A model generated the notes under the pieces. That model was not told the origin of the DNA, did not search any database, and was given only the letters and a program-made list of their open reading frames with translations. 64,000 bases of DNA, taken from assembly GCF_000685215.1 (NCBI RefSeq), contig NZ_ARYJ01000004.1:62001-126000 (forward strand), written 5' to 3'. The position numbers were made by a program, and so were the translations under genes. Numbering within the stretch: the first letter of the stretch is position 1; each line of letters begins with the position of its first letter. This DNA is from Hyphomonas jannaschiana VP2 (lineage in GTDB: Bacteria; Pseudomonadota; Alphaproteobacteria; Caulobacterales; Hyphomonadaceae). Of the stretch, positions 42,677-51,654 are shown piece after piece.

Positions 42677-43155
42677 CAAAATTCCCTCAATGATTCAATG
42701 GGGCGTGGCTTGTTAATGGCGAATGCGCCCGCGGCGGTGGCGATCACTTTGTCCCGGCTCTCATGATAGGCCCAGGCATGCGTGAAGCAGACATTGCGGG
42801 TGATGTGGTAGCACTCCGCCTCCCCGAGGATTTCCCGGTGCGGTTCGGCCGGTCGCATATAGTCGATACGCAGGTCCAGCGTGGAGACGAAGCGCGCCTT
42901 GTCGAGCGAGGAGCTCGCCGCCATGCCGGAGAGATTGTCGAGGAAAGACGTCAGCACGCCGCCATGAATCACGCCCGTGTCCGGATCGCCGACAAGGCGC
43001 TCTTTCCAGGGCTGAACGCCCCAGACGCGGCCCTTTTCCAGCTTCGTGACGCGGAAGCTCATCCGGCGCCCCCACGGGATGCCGCCGGTCATGATGTCCA
43101 GGTTTTCTCCCATCACCTGCCAGGGTTCGACGGTTGGCGTGGCGTCATCTTCCAT
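42676..43155 (-). CDS. PaaI-type hotdog thioesterase (first of a pair)
   Basis: 159 residues from the ATG at 43155, which has GAGGG 6 bp upstream; an ATG at 43167 is an alternative. The hotdog motif VIHGGVLTSFLDNLSGMAA and the strand LDLRIDYMRPAEP identify an acyl-CoA thioesterase of the PaaI/YbgC superfamily. It differs enough from the next gene to be an old duplicate. It is divergent from a flavin monooxygenase, so CoA-ester hydrolysis and oxygenation may belong to one degradative unit. Confidence 0.85.
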   Translation of the reverse strand: MEDDATPTVEPWQVMGENLDIMTGGIPWGRRMSFRVTKLEKGRVWGVQPWKERLVGDPDTGVIHGGVLTSFLDNLSGMAASSSLDKARFVSTLDLRIDYMRPAEPHREILGEAECYHITRNVCFTHAWAYHESRDKVIATAAGAFAINKPRPIESLREF

Positions 43156-43171
43156 ATCGGCCCTCATTCAT

Positions 43172-43199
43172 TTGACCTGCAATTAGCCTCGGATAACAT
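43172..43199 (+). promoter_or_regulatory. Candidate sigma-70 promoter of the monooxygenase operon
   Basis: TTGACC (43172-43177), a 16-bp spacer and TAACAT (43194-43199) stand 47 bp before the monooxygenase start. Confidence 0.45.
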
Positions 43200-43222
43200 C
43201 GAGAGGGAAGAGACCATACACA

Positions 43223-43235
43223 TGACCTGAGGTCA
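43223..43235 (+). promoter_or_regulatory. Palindrome next to the monooxygenase ribosome-binding site
   Basis: TGACCT-G-AGGTCA is a perfect palindrome lying directly before AGGAGG. The TTGACCT of the upstream -35 element repeats one half-site. It could be an operator or a small mRNA hairpin. Confidence 0.4.
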
Positions 43236-43245
43236 GGAGGAAACA

Positions 43246-44577
43246 ATGGCATTTGACGGAGCGGGAAAGCCGAAAACCTGCATTATCGGGGCAGGGTGTT
43301 CGGGCTTCACGATGGCCAAGCGGCTGAAGGACCGGGGCCTGCCCTATGACTGTTTCGAGATGTCGGACGACATTGGCGGGAACTGGTATTACAAGAACCC
43401 GAACGGGGCTTCCTCCTGTTACCAGTCGCTGCATATCGATACGTCAAAATGGCGCCTCGCCTTCGAGGATTATCCCGTGCCGGAAGACTGGCCGGACTTT
43501 CCGCATCATGCCCAGCTGCTGCAGTATTTCCACGACTATGTGGATCATTTCGGCCTGCGCGAGACGATCACATTCAACACGGCCGTCACCAATGTCGAAG
43601 ACCTGCCGGGCGGCCGCTGGAAGGTCACGCTGTCGACCGGCGAGACGCGGGAATATGATGCTGTCGTGGTCGCCAACGGCCACCACTGGGATCCGCGCAC
43701 GCCCACCTATCCCGGGCATTTCGATGGTTACCAGGTCCACTCCCACAACTATACCGATCCGTTCGAGCCGTACGATTTCCGCGGCAAGCGGGTGATGATT
43801 GTCGGGGCAGGGAACTCGGCGATGGACATCTCCTCGGAACTCTCCCAGCGCCCGCTGGCGGAGAAGCTGTTCATCTCCATGCGCCGGGGCGTCTGGGTGA
43901 TGCCGAAATACATGGACGGCAAACCGGCGGACAAGGCGGTGCTGCCGGCCTGGATGCCGGCGAGCCTCGGCCGCAAGCTCGCCCGCGCCAAGATCAAGAA
44001 AACCATCGGCATGATGGAAGACTATGGCCTGCCGAAGCCGGATCATGAGCCGCTGGAAGGCCACCCCTCCGTGTCAGGTGAGTTCCTGACGCGTGTCGGC
44101 TGCGGCGACATCACGCCGAAACCCGGCATCGAAAAGCTGGACGGCGACGGTGTCGTCTTCACCGACGGCACGCGTGAGAAGATCGACGCAATTGTCTGGG
44201 CGACCGGCTACAACGTGACCTTCCCCTTCCTGAAGCAGGATGACCTGACCCCGAAGGAAAACGTCTTCCCGCTCTACAAGCGGATGGTGAAGCCAGGCCG
44301 CGAGACGATCTTCTTCCTCGGTCTCGCCCAGCCTTTGCCGACCCTTGTGAATTTTGCCGAACAGCAGTCCAAACTGGTCGCGGCCGCCCTTGATGGCGAG
44401 TACGCTTTCCCCGATGCTGCGGAAATGGAGCGTATCACGATTGCAGACGAGAAAGAGCATCTCGGGCACTTCTATGACAGTCCGCGCCACCGCATGCAGG
44501 TAGACTTCAACCTCTACTGCCGGGACCTTTTGAAGGAGATCGAAAAGGGTATGAAACGCGCAAAGGCTCACGCATGA
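43246..44577 (+). CDS. Flavin-containing monooxygenase
   Basis: 443 residues. The FAD motif is GAGCSG (residues 15-20), the NADPH motif is VGAGNSAMDISSEL (around 185-198), and the FMO fingerprint FxGxxxHSHxY appears as FDGYQVHSHNY. The enzyme inserts one oxygen atom into a nucleophilic or carbonyl substrate in the cytoplasm; FMO-type versus Baeyer-Villiger activity cannot be decided. AGGAGG precedes the ATG. The stop overlaps the next gene by 4 bp (ATGA). Confidence 0.93.
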   Translation: MAFDGAGKPKTCIIGAGCSGFTMAKRLKDRGLPYDCFEMSDDIGGNWYYKNPNGASSCYQSLHIDTSKWRLAFEDYPVPEDWPDFPHHAQLLQYFHDYVDHFGLRETITFNTAVTNVEDLPGGRWKVTLSTGETREYDAVVVANGHHWDPRTPTYPGHFDGYQVHSHNYTDPFEPYDFRGKRVMIVGAGNSAMDISSELSQRPLAEKLFISMRRGVWVMPKYMDGKPADKAVLPAWMPASLGRKLARAKIKKTIGMMEDYGLPKPDHEPLEGHPSVSGEFLTRVGCGDITPKPGIEKLDGDGVVFTDGTREKIDAIVWATGYNVTFPFLKQDDLTPKENVFPLYKRMVKPGRETIFFLGLAQPLPTLVNFAEQQSKLVAAALDGEYAFPDAAEMERITIADEKEHLGHFYDSPRHRMQVDFNLYCRDLLKEIEKGMKRAKAHA

Positions 44578-45245
44578 GGCAGCTGCTGGGGGCTGCACTC
44601 ACGTTTGTTTTCCTGGCGGGCTGTGCCTCATCGCCCCCGCCGCGACAGGTGCGGACCTATACCCCGCCGCCGGGGCCGCCACAGGTCTCGGCCGCGCAGG
44701 GCGCCTTCCAGCCAAATGCCTATCTCCGCTCGTGCGGGGGGATTTATGTGACCAACGCGCCGCCCATGGACAGTGATTTCTGGGTGGTCGACTACAAGCC
44801 GATCATCGTCGTCGGTTCCATCGTCCTGGCGACGGCGCCGGCGAACGATGTGTGCCTGTCGTCCGGCTTCGGTATCCGGTCCGAGCGCCGCCATGACGGG
44901 ATCGATCTCCAGTCCATTCCGGCCGGGCCGATCTATGCGGCGGCCCCTGGCCGTATCCTCGAAGCGCGCGTCTCGACGGGGTATGGCAACATGATCCTGA
45001 TCGATCATGGCGGCGGCGTCTACACGCGCTACGCCCATCTCGACCATTTTGCCCAGGGCATCCGCGCGGGCGCCGAAGTCGGCTTCGGGCAGGAAATCGG
45101 CATGATGGGCCGGTCCGGCAATGCGACGGCGATCCATCTCCATTTCGAGATCCTGACCGGTAACTACAATAATCCGAGAGGGTCGAAGGGGCTTGCCCCC
45201 CGCAATCCGTTTGAGTTCCCGGCCTATAATCCGGCCGGTAGCTGA
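44574..45245 (+). CDS. M23 family metallopeptidase, lipoprotein
   Basis: 223 residues with a lipobox (FVFLAGC) and a Pro-rich linker. The LytM domain starts at about residue 95: the zinc ligands lie in ERRHDGIDLQS (HxxxD) and in HLHFEI (HxH), with YTRYAHLDHFAQG between. It should cleave peptidoglycan cross-bridges or act as an activator, since complete zinc ligands argue for activity. It is co-translated with the flavin monooxygenase (ATGA overlap), an unexpected pairing. Confidence 0.9.
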   Translation: MRQLLGAALTFVFLAGCASSPPPRQVRTYTPPPGPPQVSAAQGAFQPNAYLRSCGGIYVTNAPPMDSDFWVVDYKPIIVVGSIVLATAPANDVCLSSGFGIRSERRHDGIDLQSIPAGPIYAAAPGRILEARVSTGYGNMILIDHGGGVYTRYAHLDHFAQGIRAGAEVGFGQEIGMMGRSGNATAIHLHFEILTGNYNNPRGSKGLAPRNPFEFPAYNPAGS

Positions 45246-45278
45246 CGGATTAAGAACAAAAGGGTGGAGGAAACGGGC

Positions 45279-45884
45279 ATGTCGAGGCGTTTCACGATCT
45301 GGGCGGCTGTCCTGGCCATCGCGGCCTGTGCGCAGGTTCGGCCAGCCACGTCGCTGGCGGCGGCTGAAGAAGCTGAGGCAATTCAGGACGCTCCGGCCGC
45401 CGAGTATGGCTTCGGCGTGCTGGCCGATCTGGCCGGGACGCGTTGGCGCGGCGAGCCGGGCGACGCCGACAAGGAACACGGCCAGCCTGCGGATTACTCC
45501 GAATGGGATTGGGACCTTGGCGGCAGCGTGCTGGTCAACCGGCATGTTCTGGAAGACGGCTCTTATGGCGGGGTCACCTATGTTCAGCTGTCCCGGACTC
45601 CGGGTGTGCTGGACTATGTCTACATCACCAGCGCCAATTTCCGCACCAGCGGAACATTCACCCTGAACCCCGACGGCAGCTGGACCGCCGAAGAGGAGGT
45701 GAAAGGCCTGCCGCACATTCTCAAAGTGCGCTCCACAGGGCGGATCAATGCGAATGGCACCTTGTCCAGTGTCTCGGAATTCCTCGGCGATGATGGCGAA
45801 TGGGGCCCGGGCCATGCCTTCACCTATTCGCCCACGGATCAGCCCTTGCCGGATCTCATACCCGCGGGCAAAGCACCGGAATGA
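45279..45884 (+). CDS. Secreted protein, lipocalin-like fold suspected
   Basis: 201 residues. A signal peptide (WAAVLAIAAC, possible lipobox) and Ala/Glu-rich linker precede a beta-rich domain: LADLAGTRWRG, WDWDLGGSVLVNRHVLEDG, FRTSGTFTLNPDGSWTAEEE. The pattern (LxGxWxG, then WxxGGxxL) recalls DUF1579-like barrels, but no family is certain. The ATG at 45279 has GGAGG upstream. The gene overlaps the following membrane-protein gene by 4 bp. Confidence 0.65.
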   Translation: MSRRFTIWAAVLAIAACAQVRPATSLAAAEEAEAIQDAPAAEYGFGVLADLAGTRWRGEPGDADKEHGQPADYSEWDWDLGGSVLVNRHVLEDGSYGGVTYVQLSRTPGVLDYVYITSANFRTSGTFTLNPDGSWTAEEEVKGLPHILKVRSTGRINANGTLSSVSEFLGDDGEWGPGHAFTYSPTDQPLPDLIPAGKAPE

Positions 45885-46579
45885 CCCGTTTCTTCGATCC
45901 TGACCTGTTTGCCCGGACCTATCGGGACCCGATGGCGTGGCTGACCCTGCTGGTCGACCTGTTGCCGGTCATCGCCGTTGTGTTCTTCGGCTGGAAAGCT
46001 GTGCCGCTGGTCGCGCTCTACTGGCTGGAGAACCTGGTCATCGGGGCTTTCACCATCCTGCGCATGCTGGGCACGGTGGCGGCAAATATCCTGAACCTTG
46101 CCGTGGCGGCCTTCATGGTGCCGTTCTTTACCGTGCATTACGGCATGTTCTGTTTCGGCCATGGGATCTTCCTCAGCGCCTTTGCGGGCGGCAAGGTTGG
46201 CGACCCTGCGCCGGGGTTTGACGGCATGCGGGCATTGGTCGACTGGGCGCTCGGCACCGGGCCTTACATGCTGTGGTTCGTCGCGGCGATCATCGCGGTG
46301 AACGCTGTCTTCTACCTCGTCGATTACGTGGTGGGCGGCGGCTATCGCGAGACGCAGCTGCCGACCGAAATGTTCGCGCCCTACGGCCGGATCGTGACGC
46401 TGCACGTGGCGATCATTCTGGGGGCGGGCCTGATGCTGGCTTTCGGCCAGCCATTGCTTGGCGTGCTGATCCTTATCATGCTGCGTGTCGCCTTCGGCAT
46501 GGCGATGAACATGCTCCGCCGGCGGCGAATGGACGGGGAAACCGGCCCGCTGGCGGGTGCCATGGCCGAGGCAGGGTAG
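45881..46579 (+). CDS. DUF6498-type multi-pass membrane protein
   Basis: 232 residues with about six hydrophobic segments (roughly 15-35, 38-58, 62-88, 125-148, 165-185, 188-208). YWLENLVIGAFTILRM in the second helix is the conserved W-EN-G pattern of DUF6498, an uncharacterised integral membrane family. The ATG at 45881 overlaps the previous stop (ATGA). The gene is part of a run from 43246 to 47621 with no gap over 35 bp. Confidence 0.75.
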   Translation: MTRFFDPDLFARTYRDPMAWLTLLVDLLPVIAVVFFGWKAVPLVALYWLENLVIGAFTILRMLGTVAANILNLAVAAFMVPFFTVHYGMFCFGHGIFLSAFAGGKVGDPAPGFDGMRALVDWALGTGPYMLWFVAAIIAVNAVFYLVDYVVGGGYRETQLPTEMFAPYGRIVTLHVAIILGAGLMLAFGQPLLGVLILIMLRVAFGMAMNMLRRRRMDGETGPLAGAMAEAG

Positions 46580-46586
46580 GGCTGAC

Positions 46587-47621
46587 ATGACGCTGAACAC
46601 CGCTGCGATCGAGGCGCAGGCCGAGCTGCACCACCAGTACCTGCTGGGCCTCGAACTGATGGTGGCAACGCGTGAAGGGCCGGAAGTCGTGGGCGACTGG
46701 ATGTTCCGCCTGTTCCGCCGCCAGCATGAGGACAAGTTCCTGTCCTCCTTCCGCAAGCTGGGCCTCGAAGGCGAGCCGGACGCCGTTGCCTGCGCAAAGT
46801 ATCATGTCCTGTCCAATGGCGTCGGCGGTGTGGCCGTCGAATATATGGAAGAAAGCGATACCAAGGCCTGGGTGCGCTTCCGCTATCCGCGCTGGATGTA
46901 TGATGGCGCCGTGATCTGCGGCGTACCGGTCGAGGCGAGCAGGGGCTTCCTGCGCGGCTGGTATGGCCAGAACGGCATCTCGCTCGGCAATCCGCGCCTC
47001 GGCTTTGTGTGCGTGTCTGAAGACATGACCGGCCAGTTCGGCCTCTGCGGCTATTTCCGCGAATACGATCACGAGCTTTCGGAAGACGAGCGGCTCCGGT
47101 TCGCGCCGGATGAGCGCCCGCCGCCTTTCGATCCTGCGAAACAGCCTGAGCCGCCGCCCGGGGAGTGGACGGCCGAGCGCCTCGCAAAGGCCAACCGGAA
47201 CTATGCCGTCGAATATATCCGCAATGGTGTGCGCGAACTGGTCCATGTGCTGGGGCAGGCGCGGGCGCTTGAGCTCTGCCATCTTGCAGCGCGTCTGACG
47301 GGCTTGCAGCATTTCCGGCGCATGGCCGATGCTGTCGGCGGTGCAGACGGCGGACCAGTGGAGGCGGCGGAGTTCCTTGCTGCCATGTTTGCAGGCATGG
47401 GCGATGAGACCCGGATGGAACACTCAGATGATGAAGCCATCCTGTACCAGACCGGCTTGCGGATCGCGCGCGGCCTGGAAGGGGCAGAGCGGGAGAATCT
47501 GCTCTCAAGCTGGATCGAGATATGGCGCGGGGCGATCCATTCCCAGCGCGCTTTCATGACGGTCGATTGTGACCGCGACGGCGAAGGCCTGATCTGGCGG
47601 ATAGCGCCTGCAGCCGGATGA
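46587..47621 (+). CDS. Cytoplasmic protein of unknown function
   Basis: 344 residues with no signal peptide or membrane helix. It has a Trp/Tyr/Gly-rich middle (WVRFRYPRWMYDGA, GFLRGWYGQNGISLGNPRLG, GLCGYFREYDHEL), a Pro-rich hinge (about 180-195) and a helical second half (about 200-330). The layout vaguely recalls L-2-amino-thiazoline-4-carboxylate hydrolase-like proteins, but this is a weak impression. The ATG at 46587 has AGGG upstream, 7 bp after the DUF6498 gene, so it is the likely end of the operon. Confidence 0.6.
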   Translation: MTLNTAAIEAQAELHHQYLLGLELMVATREGPEVVGDWMFRLFRRQHEDKFLSSFRKLGLEGEPDAVACAKYHVLSNGVGGVAVEYMEESDTKAWVRFRYPRWMYDGAVICGVPVEASRGFLRGWYGQNGISLGNPRLGFVCVSEDMTGQFGLCGYFREYDHELSEDERLRFAPDERPPPFDPAKQPEPPPGEWTAERLAKANRNYAVEYIRNGVRELVHVLGQARALELCHLAARLTGLQHFRRMADAVGGADGGPVEAAEFLAAMFAGMGDETRMEHSDDEAILYQTGLRIARGLEGAERENLLSSWIEIWRGAIHSQRAFMTVDCDRDGEGLIWRIAPAAG

Positions 47622-47710
47622 TTGGCCCGATGGCTGGCAATAGGGCAAATCCCTGATTTCGTTGAAACGAAATGCATTGCAGCCTTGCAGAGTTAAAAAG
47701 TTGACACATG

Positions 47711-47727
47711 GTGACGCCGTGGGTCAC
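47711..47727. promoter_or_regulatory. Candidate operator upstream of the second TetR gene
   Basis: GTGAC (47711-47715) and GTCAC (47723-47727) form a 5-bp inverted repeat with a 7-bp spacer, immediately after a TTGACA hexamer (47701-47706) and 28 bp before the TetR start. Confidence 0.35.
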
Positions 47728-47754
47728 GGTGTGGGCAGGTAAGGACGGCGATTC

Positions 47755-48378
47755 ATGACAATTGACGTGAAAACGGCATCGGGTGCCGGCAAAAGAGCAC
47801 GCTCCAAAGCAGCAAACCGCCGGGCCATTCTGGATGCCGGACGTCGCGTCTTTGCCAGGATCGGGTTCGAGGCGACGACGGTGCGGGACATTATCCGGGA
47901 AACCGATCTCGCTGCGGGCACGTTCTACAACTACTTCAAGTCCAAGGAAGAAGTGTTCGAAGCGATCGCGGAGGATTCCACGCATCGTTTCCGCCACATG
48001 CTCAAAGACGTCCGCGCCAGTGCCCGCACGGCGCATGATTACATGCACGACGCTTATCACGCCTATTTCAGCTTCATTGCCGAAGAGAACCGTCAGGCCC
48101 TGTCCGAGGGGGCACCCCATATGGCGCTGATCGGCGTGCGGGTGGATACGCCGGAAATGCTGGCCGTCGCAGCGGAGATCCGGTCAGATCTTGAGCGAAT
48201 CCTGTCTGCAGACACATCCTCGAATATCGACATTGAATTTCTCACGGCCGCCGCGATCGGAACGGCCCGGGAAATGGGTGAGATCATGCTGCTCCGCCGG
48301 CCGGTCGATGTGGAAGGCGCGACCGAGTTTGCCTCTCGCATGCTGATGGCGGGCGTGAAGGAGCTTGCCGCGAAGTAA
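47755..48378 (+). CDS. TetR/AcrR family transcriptional regulator
   Basis: 207 residues. After a basic N-terminal tail (GKRARSKAANRRAILDAG) comes the helix-turn-helix with TVRDIIRETDLAAGTFYNYF and KSKEEVFEAI, the TetR signature. The C-terminal domain is helical. The esterase gene follows 73 bp downstream on the same strand, with two MDR reductase genes after it, so this may be their local regulator. Confidence 0.92.
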   Translation: MTIDVKTASGAGKRARSKAANRRAILDAGRRVFARIGFEATTVRDIIRETDLAAGTFYNYFKSKEEVFEAIAEDSTHRFRHMLKDVRASARTAHDYMHDAYHAYFSFIAEENRQALSEGAPHMALIGVRVDTPEMLAVAAEIRSDLERILSADTSSNIDIEFLTAAAIGTAREMGEIMLLRRPVDVEGATEFASRMLMAGVKELAAK

Positions 48379-48450
48379 GCCTGTTGCCCCCTTGGCGAGC
48401 GAGGCGCGGCAGGTCTAAGCTTCCCCGGAGAATACAGCAGGGGAGCGGCC

Positions 48451-49485
48451 ATGAGCCTTCAGCAAACCATCACCAAGCTCGTCATGAAGCTGCCGGGCGG
48501 CCTGCTCGTGAAAATGGCAGGCGGCAAGCCGCTGACCATTCGCGGCCGGACGCTGGAGCCTCAGTTGCAACTGATGGCCTGGAATGGTCGCAATGCCCCG
48601 CCGCTGTCGAGCTTGCCGGCTGAAACCGTCCAGGCCGTCACCAAGGAGACGCTGGCCTCCGTTGCGGCACCGATCGAGCCGGGTGTGCGCACCGAGGACC
48701 TGACCATTCCCGGCCCGAACAAGAACCAGATTCCGGCACGGATTTACCGGCCGGACGATCAGGATCCGAAGGCGCCGCTGATGGTCTACTATCATATGGG
48801 CGGGGGCGTGATTGGAGATCTGGAAACCTGCCATGCCTGGTGCTCGATCATCGCAAGCCGCGTGAAATGCCCGGTCCTGTCGATCGACTATCGCCTGGCG
48901 CCGCAGCACAAATTCCCGGCCGGGATCGACGATTGCTGCGCGGCCTATGAGTGGGGCATGCGCAATGCTGCGAAGTTCGGTGCACCGGAAGGCGTTGCCT
49001 CCGTGGGCGGGGATTCCATGGGCGGTAATTTCTCGGCCATTATCGCGCAGGAAATGCAGCGCGAAGACAAGCCGCTGCCCGCCATGCAGCTGCTGATCTA
49101 TCCGGCCATCGATCTCGTCGAGGAATTCCCCTCGCGCAAGGAATTTAGCGAGACTTTCTCGCTCTCCACCGACACGATGGACTGGTTCATGGAGCAGTAC
49201 CTTCCGGAAGGCTTCGACAAGTCCGACCGGATGCTGTCACCCGGCCAGACGGGCCATCTGGATGGCCTGCCGCCCGCCGTTGTCATTACGGCAGGTCATG
49301 ATCCGCTGTGCGACGAAGGCGATGATTATGCCCGCCGGCTGAAGGATGCCGGCGTGCCGGTGATGCACAAATGCTATGACCATCTCGCGCATGCGTTCAC
49401 GGCCTTCACACTGATTTCACCGGGGTCGCGCAAGGCCTGTCTCGAAATCGCGGACATGGTCCGCACCGTCTATTCAAAGCTTTAG
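48451..49485 (+). CDS. Alpha/beta hydrolase, hormone-sensitive-lipase (GDSxG) group
   Basis: 344 residues. The oxyanion motif HGG appears as YYHMGGGVIGD, the nucleophile is in GDSMGGNFS (about residue 189), and the acid and base are in AGHDPLCDEG and YDHLAHAF. This is the HSL/GDXG family of carboxylesterases acting on short acyl esters. An N-terminal helical cap (about residues 1-75) is present. The start has GGGGAG upstream. An MDR reductase gene follows 9 bp later. Confidence 0.9.
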   Translation: MSLQQTITKLVMKLPGGLLVKMAGGKPLTIRGRTLEPQLQLMAWNGRNAPPLSSLPAETVQAVTKETLASVAAPIEPGVRTEDLTIPGPNKNQIPARIYRPDDQDPKAPLMVYYHMGGGVIGDLETCHAWCSIIASRVKCPVLSIDYRLAPQHKFPAGIDDCCAAYEWGMRNAAKFGAPEGVASVGGDSMGGNFSAIIAQEMQREDKPLPAMQLLIYPAIDLVEEFPSRKEFSETFSLSTDTMDWFMEQYLPEGFDKSDRMLSPGQTGHLDGLPPAVVITAGHDPLCDEGDDYARRLKDAGVPVMHKCYDHLAHAFTAFTLISPGSRKACLEIADMVRTVYSKL

Positions 49486-49494
49486 GAGCGCGAT

Positions 49495-50469
49495 TTGAAA
49501 GCGCTTGTCTGTCACCAGATCACGGATGACTTTTCCGGGCTGGAGGTGCGGGATATTGCCGTGCCGGATCCGGGGAAGGGCGAAGTCCTCGTCCGTGTGA
49601 AGGCCGCAGGCGTGAACTTCCCGGACCTCCTGATGAGTCAGGGAAAGTACCAGTTCAAACCGGAGCTGCCGTTTACGCTCGGAATGGAAGTCGCCGGCCT
49701 GATCGAAGCGGTCGGCGAAGGCGTGACGGAATGGAAGCCGGGCGACGAGGTGATCGGCGGCAACAAGACCGGCGCTTATGCTGAATTCGCGGTCCTTCCG
49801 GCTGCGAGCCTGTCTGCCAAGCCGAAGCCGTTCACTTTCGCCGAGGCAGCCGCATTTCCTGCCGCCTACATCACGGCTTATGTTGCGCTGGTCGTGCGTG
49901 CAAACCTGCAGCCGGGTGAGACGCTTCTGGTGCATGGTGCCAGCGGCGGGGTCGGCATGGCGGCCGTCGATGTCGGCAAGCTGCTGGGCGCGACGGTGAT
50001 TGCGACGTCTGCCTCGGACACCAAGCTCGACAAGGTGCTGGAATACGGTGCCGATTACGGCATCAATATTACGCAGGGCTTCCGGGACAAGGTCAAGACG
50101 CTGACCGGTGGCAAAGGCGCAGACGTGATCTTCGATCCGGTTGGCGGCGATGTGTTTGACGAGAGCGTGCGTTGTATCGCGTTCGACGGGCGGCTTCTGG
50201 TGGTTGGCTTCACGTCAGGCCGTATTCCGGAAGTGAAAGTGAACATGCCGCTCATCAAGGGCTTTTCGGTCGTCGGCGTGCGCGCCGGGGAATATGGCCG
50301 CCAGTTCCCTGAGCGGGGACGGGCCAATCAGGCAGCGATCCGCAAATTGGCCGAAGAGGACAAGGTGCACCCGCATGTCTTCCGTGAGATCCCGCTGGAA
50401 GACTGGCGCGAAGCCTGGCGCCTGCTGACCGACCGCGAAGTTGTCGGTAAAGTCATCATAAGACCCTGA
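49495..50469 (+). CDS. NADPH:quinone oxidoreductase (zinc-free MDR family)
   Basis: 324 residues. The MDR fold shows AAGVNFPDLLMSQGKYQF near the N-terminus (as in quinone oxidoreductases and without zinc-binding cysteines) and the NADPH Rossmann motif LLVHGASGGVGMAAVD at about 140-155. It likely reduces quinones or enals. The start is a TTG with AGGAG 6 bp upstream; no nearer ATG fits the conserved N-terminus. It is coupled to the esterase gene and followed 41 bp later by a second MDR gene. Confidence 0.9.
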   Translation: MKALVCHQITDDFSGLEVRDIAVPDPGKGEVLVRVKAAGVNFPDLLMSQGKYQFKPELPFTLGMEVAGLIEAVGEGVTEWKPGDEVIGGNKTGAYAEFAVLPAASLSAKPKPFTFAEAAAFPAAYITAYVALVVRANLQPGETLLVHGASGGVGMAAVDVGKLLGATVIATSASDTKLDKVLEYGADYGINITQGFRDKVKTLTGGKGADVIFDPVGGDVFDESVRCIAFDGRLLVVGFTSGRIPEVKVNMPLIKGFSVVGVRAGEYGRQFPERGRANQAAIRKLAEEDKVHPHVFREIPLEDWREAWRLLTDREVVGKVIIRP

Positions 50470-50510
50470 AAACAGATTCAAAGATTCAAACGCTTAGAGA
50501 GGAATACCCA

Positions 50511-51650
50511 ATGGCTGATCAACTCCCCGAGACAAGCCTGCAAATCCGTACCCTGGTGACACCGGAAGGCAAGCTGGAACTCTCGCTCGAAAACGCCCCC
50601 GTAAAGGCCCCCGGTCCGGACCAGGTGCTCGTGCGCGTCGAGGGGACGCCGATCAACCCGTCTGACCTTGGGCTCCTGGTGGGCGGCGCGGACATGTCAA
50701 CCGCCGTGCAGGGGGGCACGAAAGACAGCCCGACCGTTTCGGCTGACGTACCCGAGGGTGGTCTGCGCGCCATGAAGGCCCGGCTTGGCCAGTCGCTGGC
50801 CGTTGGCAATGAGGGCGCCGGCACTGTGATCGCCGCAGGCGACTCCCCGGCGGCTCAGGCGCTGCTCGGCAAGATGGTCACCTGCCTTGGCGGGAACATG
50901 TACCAGCAATACCGTACACTGCACGTTTCGCAGTGTATGGCGCTGCCAGACGGTACGACGGCAGAACAGGGCGCGTCCTGCTATGTGAACCCGCTGACGG
51001 CGCTGTCTTTTGTCGAGACGATGAAGGCGAAAGGCCATGAGGCGCTCGTGCATACGGCGGCTGCCTCGAACCTTGGCCAGATGCTGAACAAGATCTGCCT
51101 CAAGGATGGCGTACCGATCCTCAACATCGTGCGCAAAGAGGAGCAGGCGGAGATCCTGCGCGGCATCGGTGCCAAGCATATCGTCAATTCGACCTCACCG
51201 ACATTCATGGAAGACCTGATCAATGGTCTGGTCGAAACAGGTGCGACGATGGGGTTCGACGCCATTGGCGGCGGCCCGCTCGCTGGCCAGCTGCTGATCG
51301 CGATGGAGGCTGCGGCCAGCCGCAAGATGAAGGAATACTCCCGCTACGGATCGGGGCAGGAGACGCAGGTCTATATCTATGGCCGGCTCGACATGTCTCC
51401 CACCATCGTGCCGGCAGGTGTGGGCTTTGCCTGGAATCTCAGCGGTTACTTGCTGACGCCGTTCCTGGAAAAGGCGTCTCCGGAAGTGTGCGCGCGCATG
51501 TATAAGCGCGTGATCGATGAGCTGAACACGACCTTCGCCAGCCATTATACGAAGACGATCTCGCTGGCCGAGGCACTCGATCTGGAAACCCTGCACGCCT
51601 ACAACGCCAAGGCGACGGGTGAGAAATACCTTATCGATCCAACGCTCTAG
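50511..51650 (+). CDS. Divergent MDR-family oxidoreductase
   Basis: 379 residues. It has MDR sub-domains (PGPDQVLVRVEGTPINPSDLG and NEGAGTVIAAG) but an insertion after residue 60 (GGADMSTAVQGGTKDSPT), and the cofactor loop is changed to HTAAASNLGQML instead of GxxGGVG. NAD(P)H binding is therefore less certain than in the neighbour, and no structural-zinc cysteines are present. A good AGAGAGGA site precedes the ATG. It ends 4 bp before the convergent kinase gene. Confidence 0.8.
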   Translation: MADQLPETSLQIRTLVTPEGKLELSLENAPVKAPGPDQVLVRVEGTPINPSDLGLLVGGADMSTAVQGGTKDSPTVSADVPEGGLRAMKARLGQSLAVGNEGAGTVIAAGDSPAAQALLGKMVTCLGGNMYQQYRTLHVSQCMALPDGTTAEQGASCYVNPLTALSFVETMKAKGHEALVHTAAASNLGQMLNKICLKDGVPILNIVRKEEQAEILRGIGAKHIVNSTSPTFMEDLINGLVETGATMGFDAIGGGPLAGQLLIAMEAAASRKMKEYSRYGSGQETQVYIYGRLDMSPTIVPAGVGFAWNLSGYLLTPFLEKASPEVCARMYKRVIDELNTTFASHYTKTISLAEALDLETLHAYNAKATGEKYLIDPTL

Positions 51651-51654
51651 GGGG

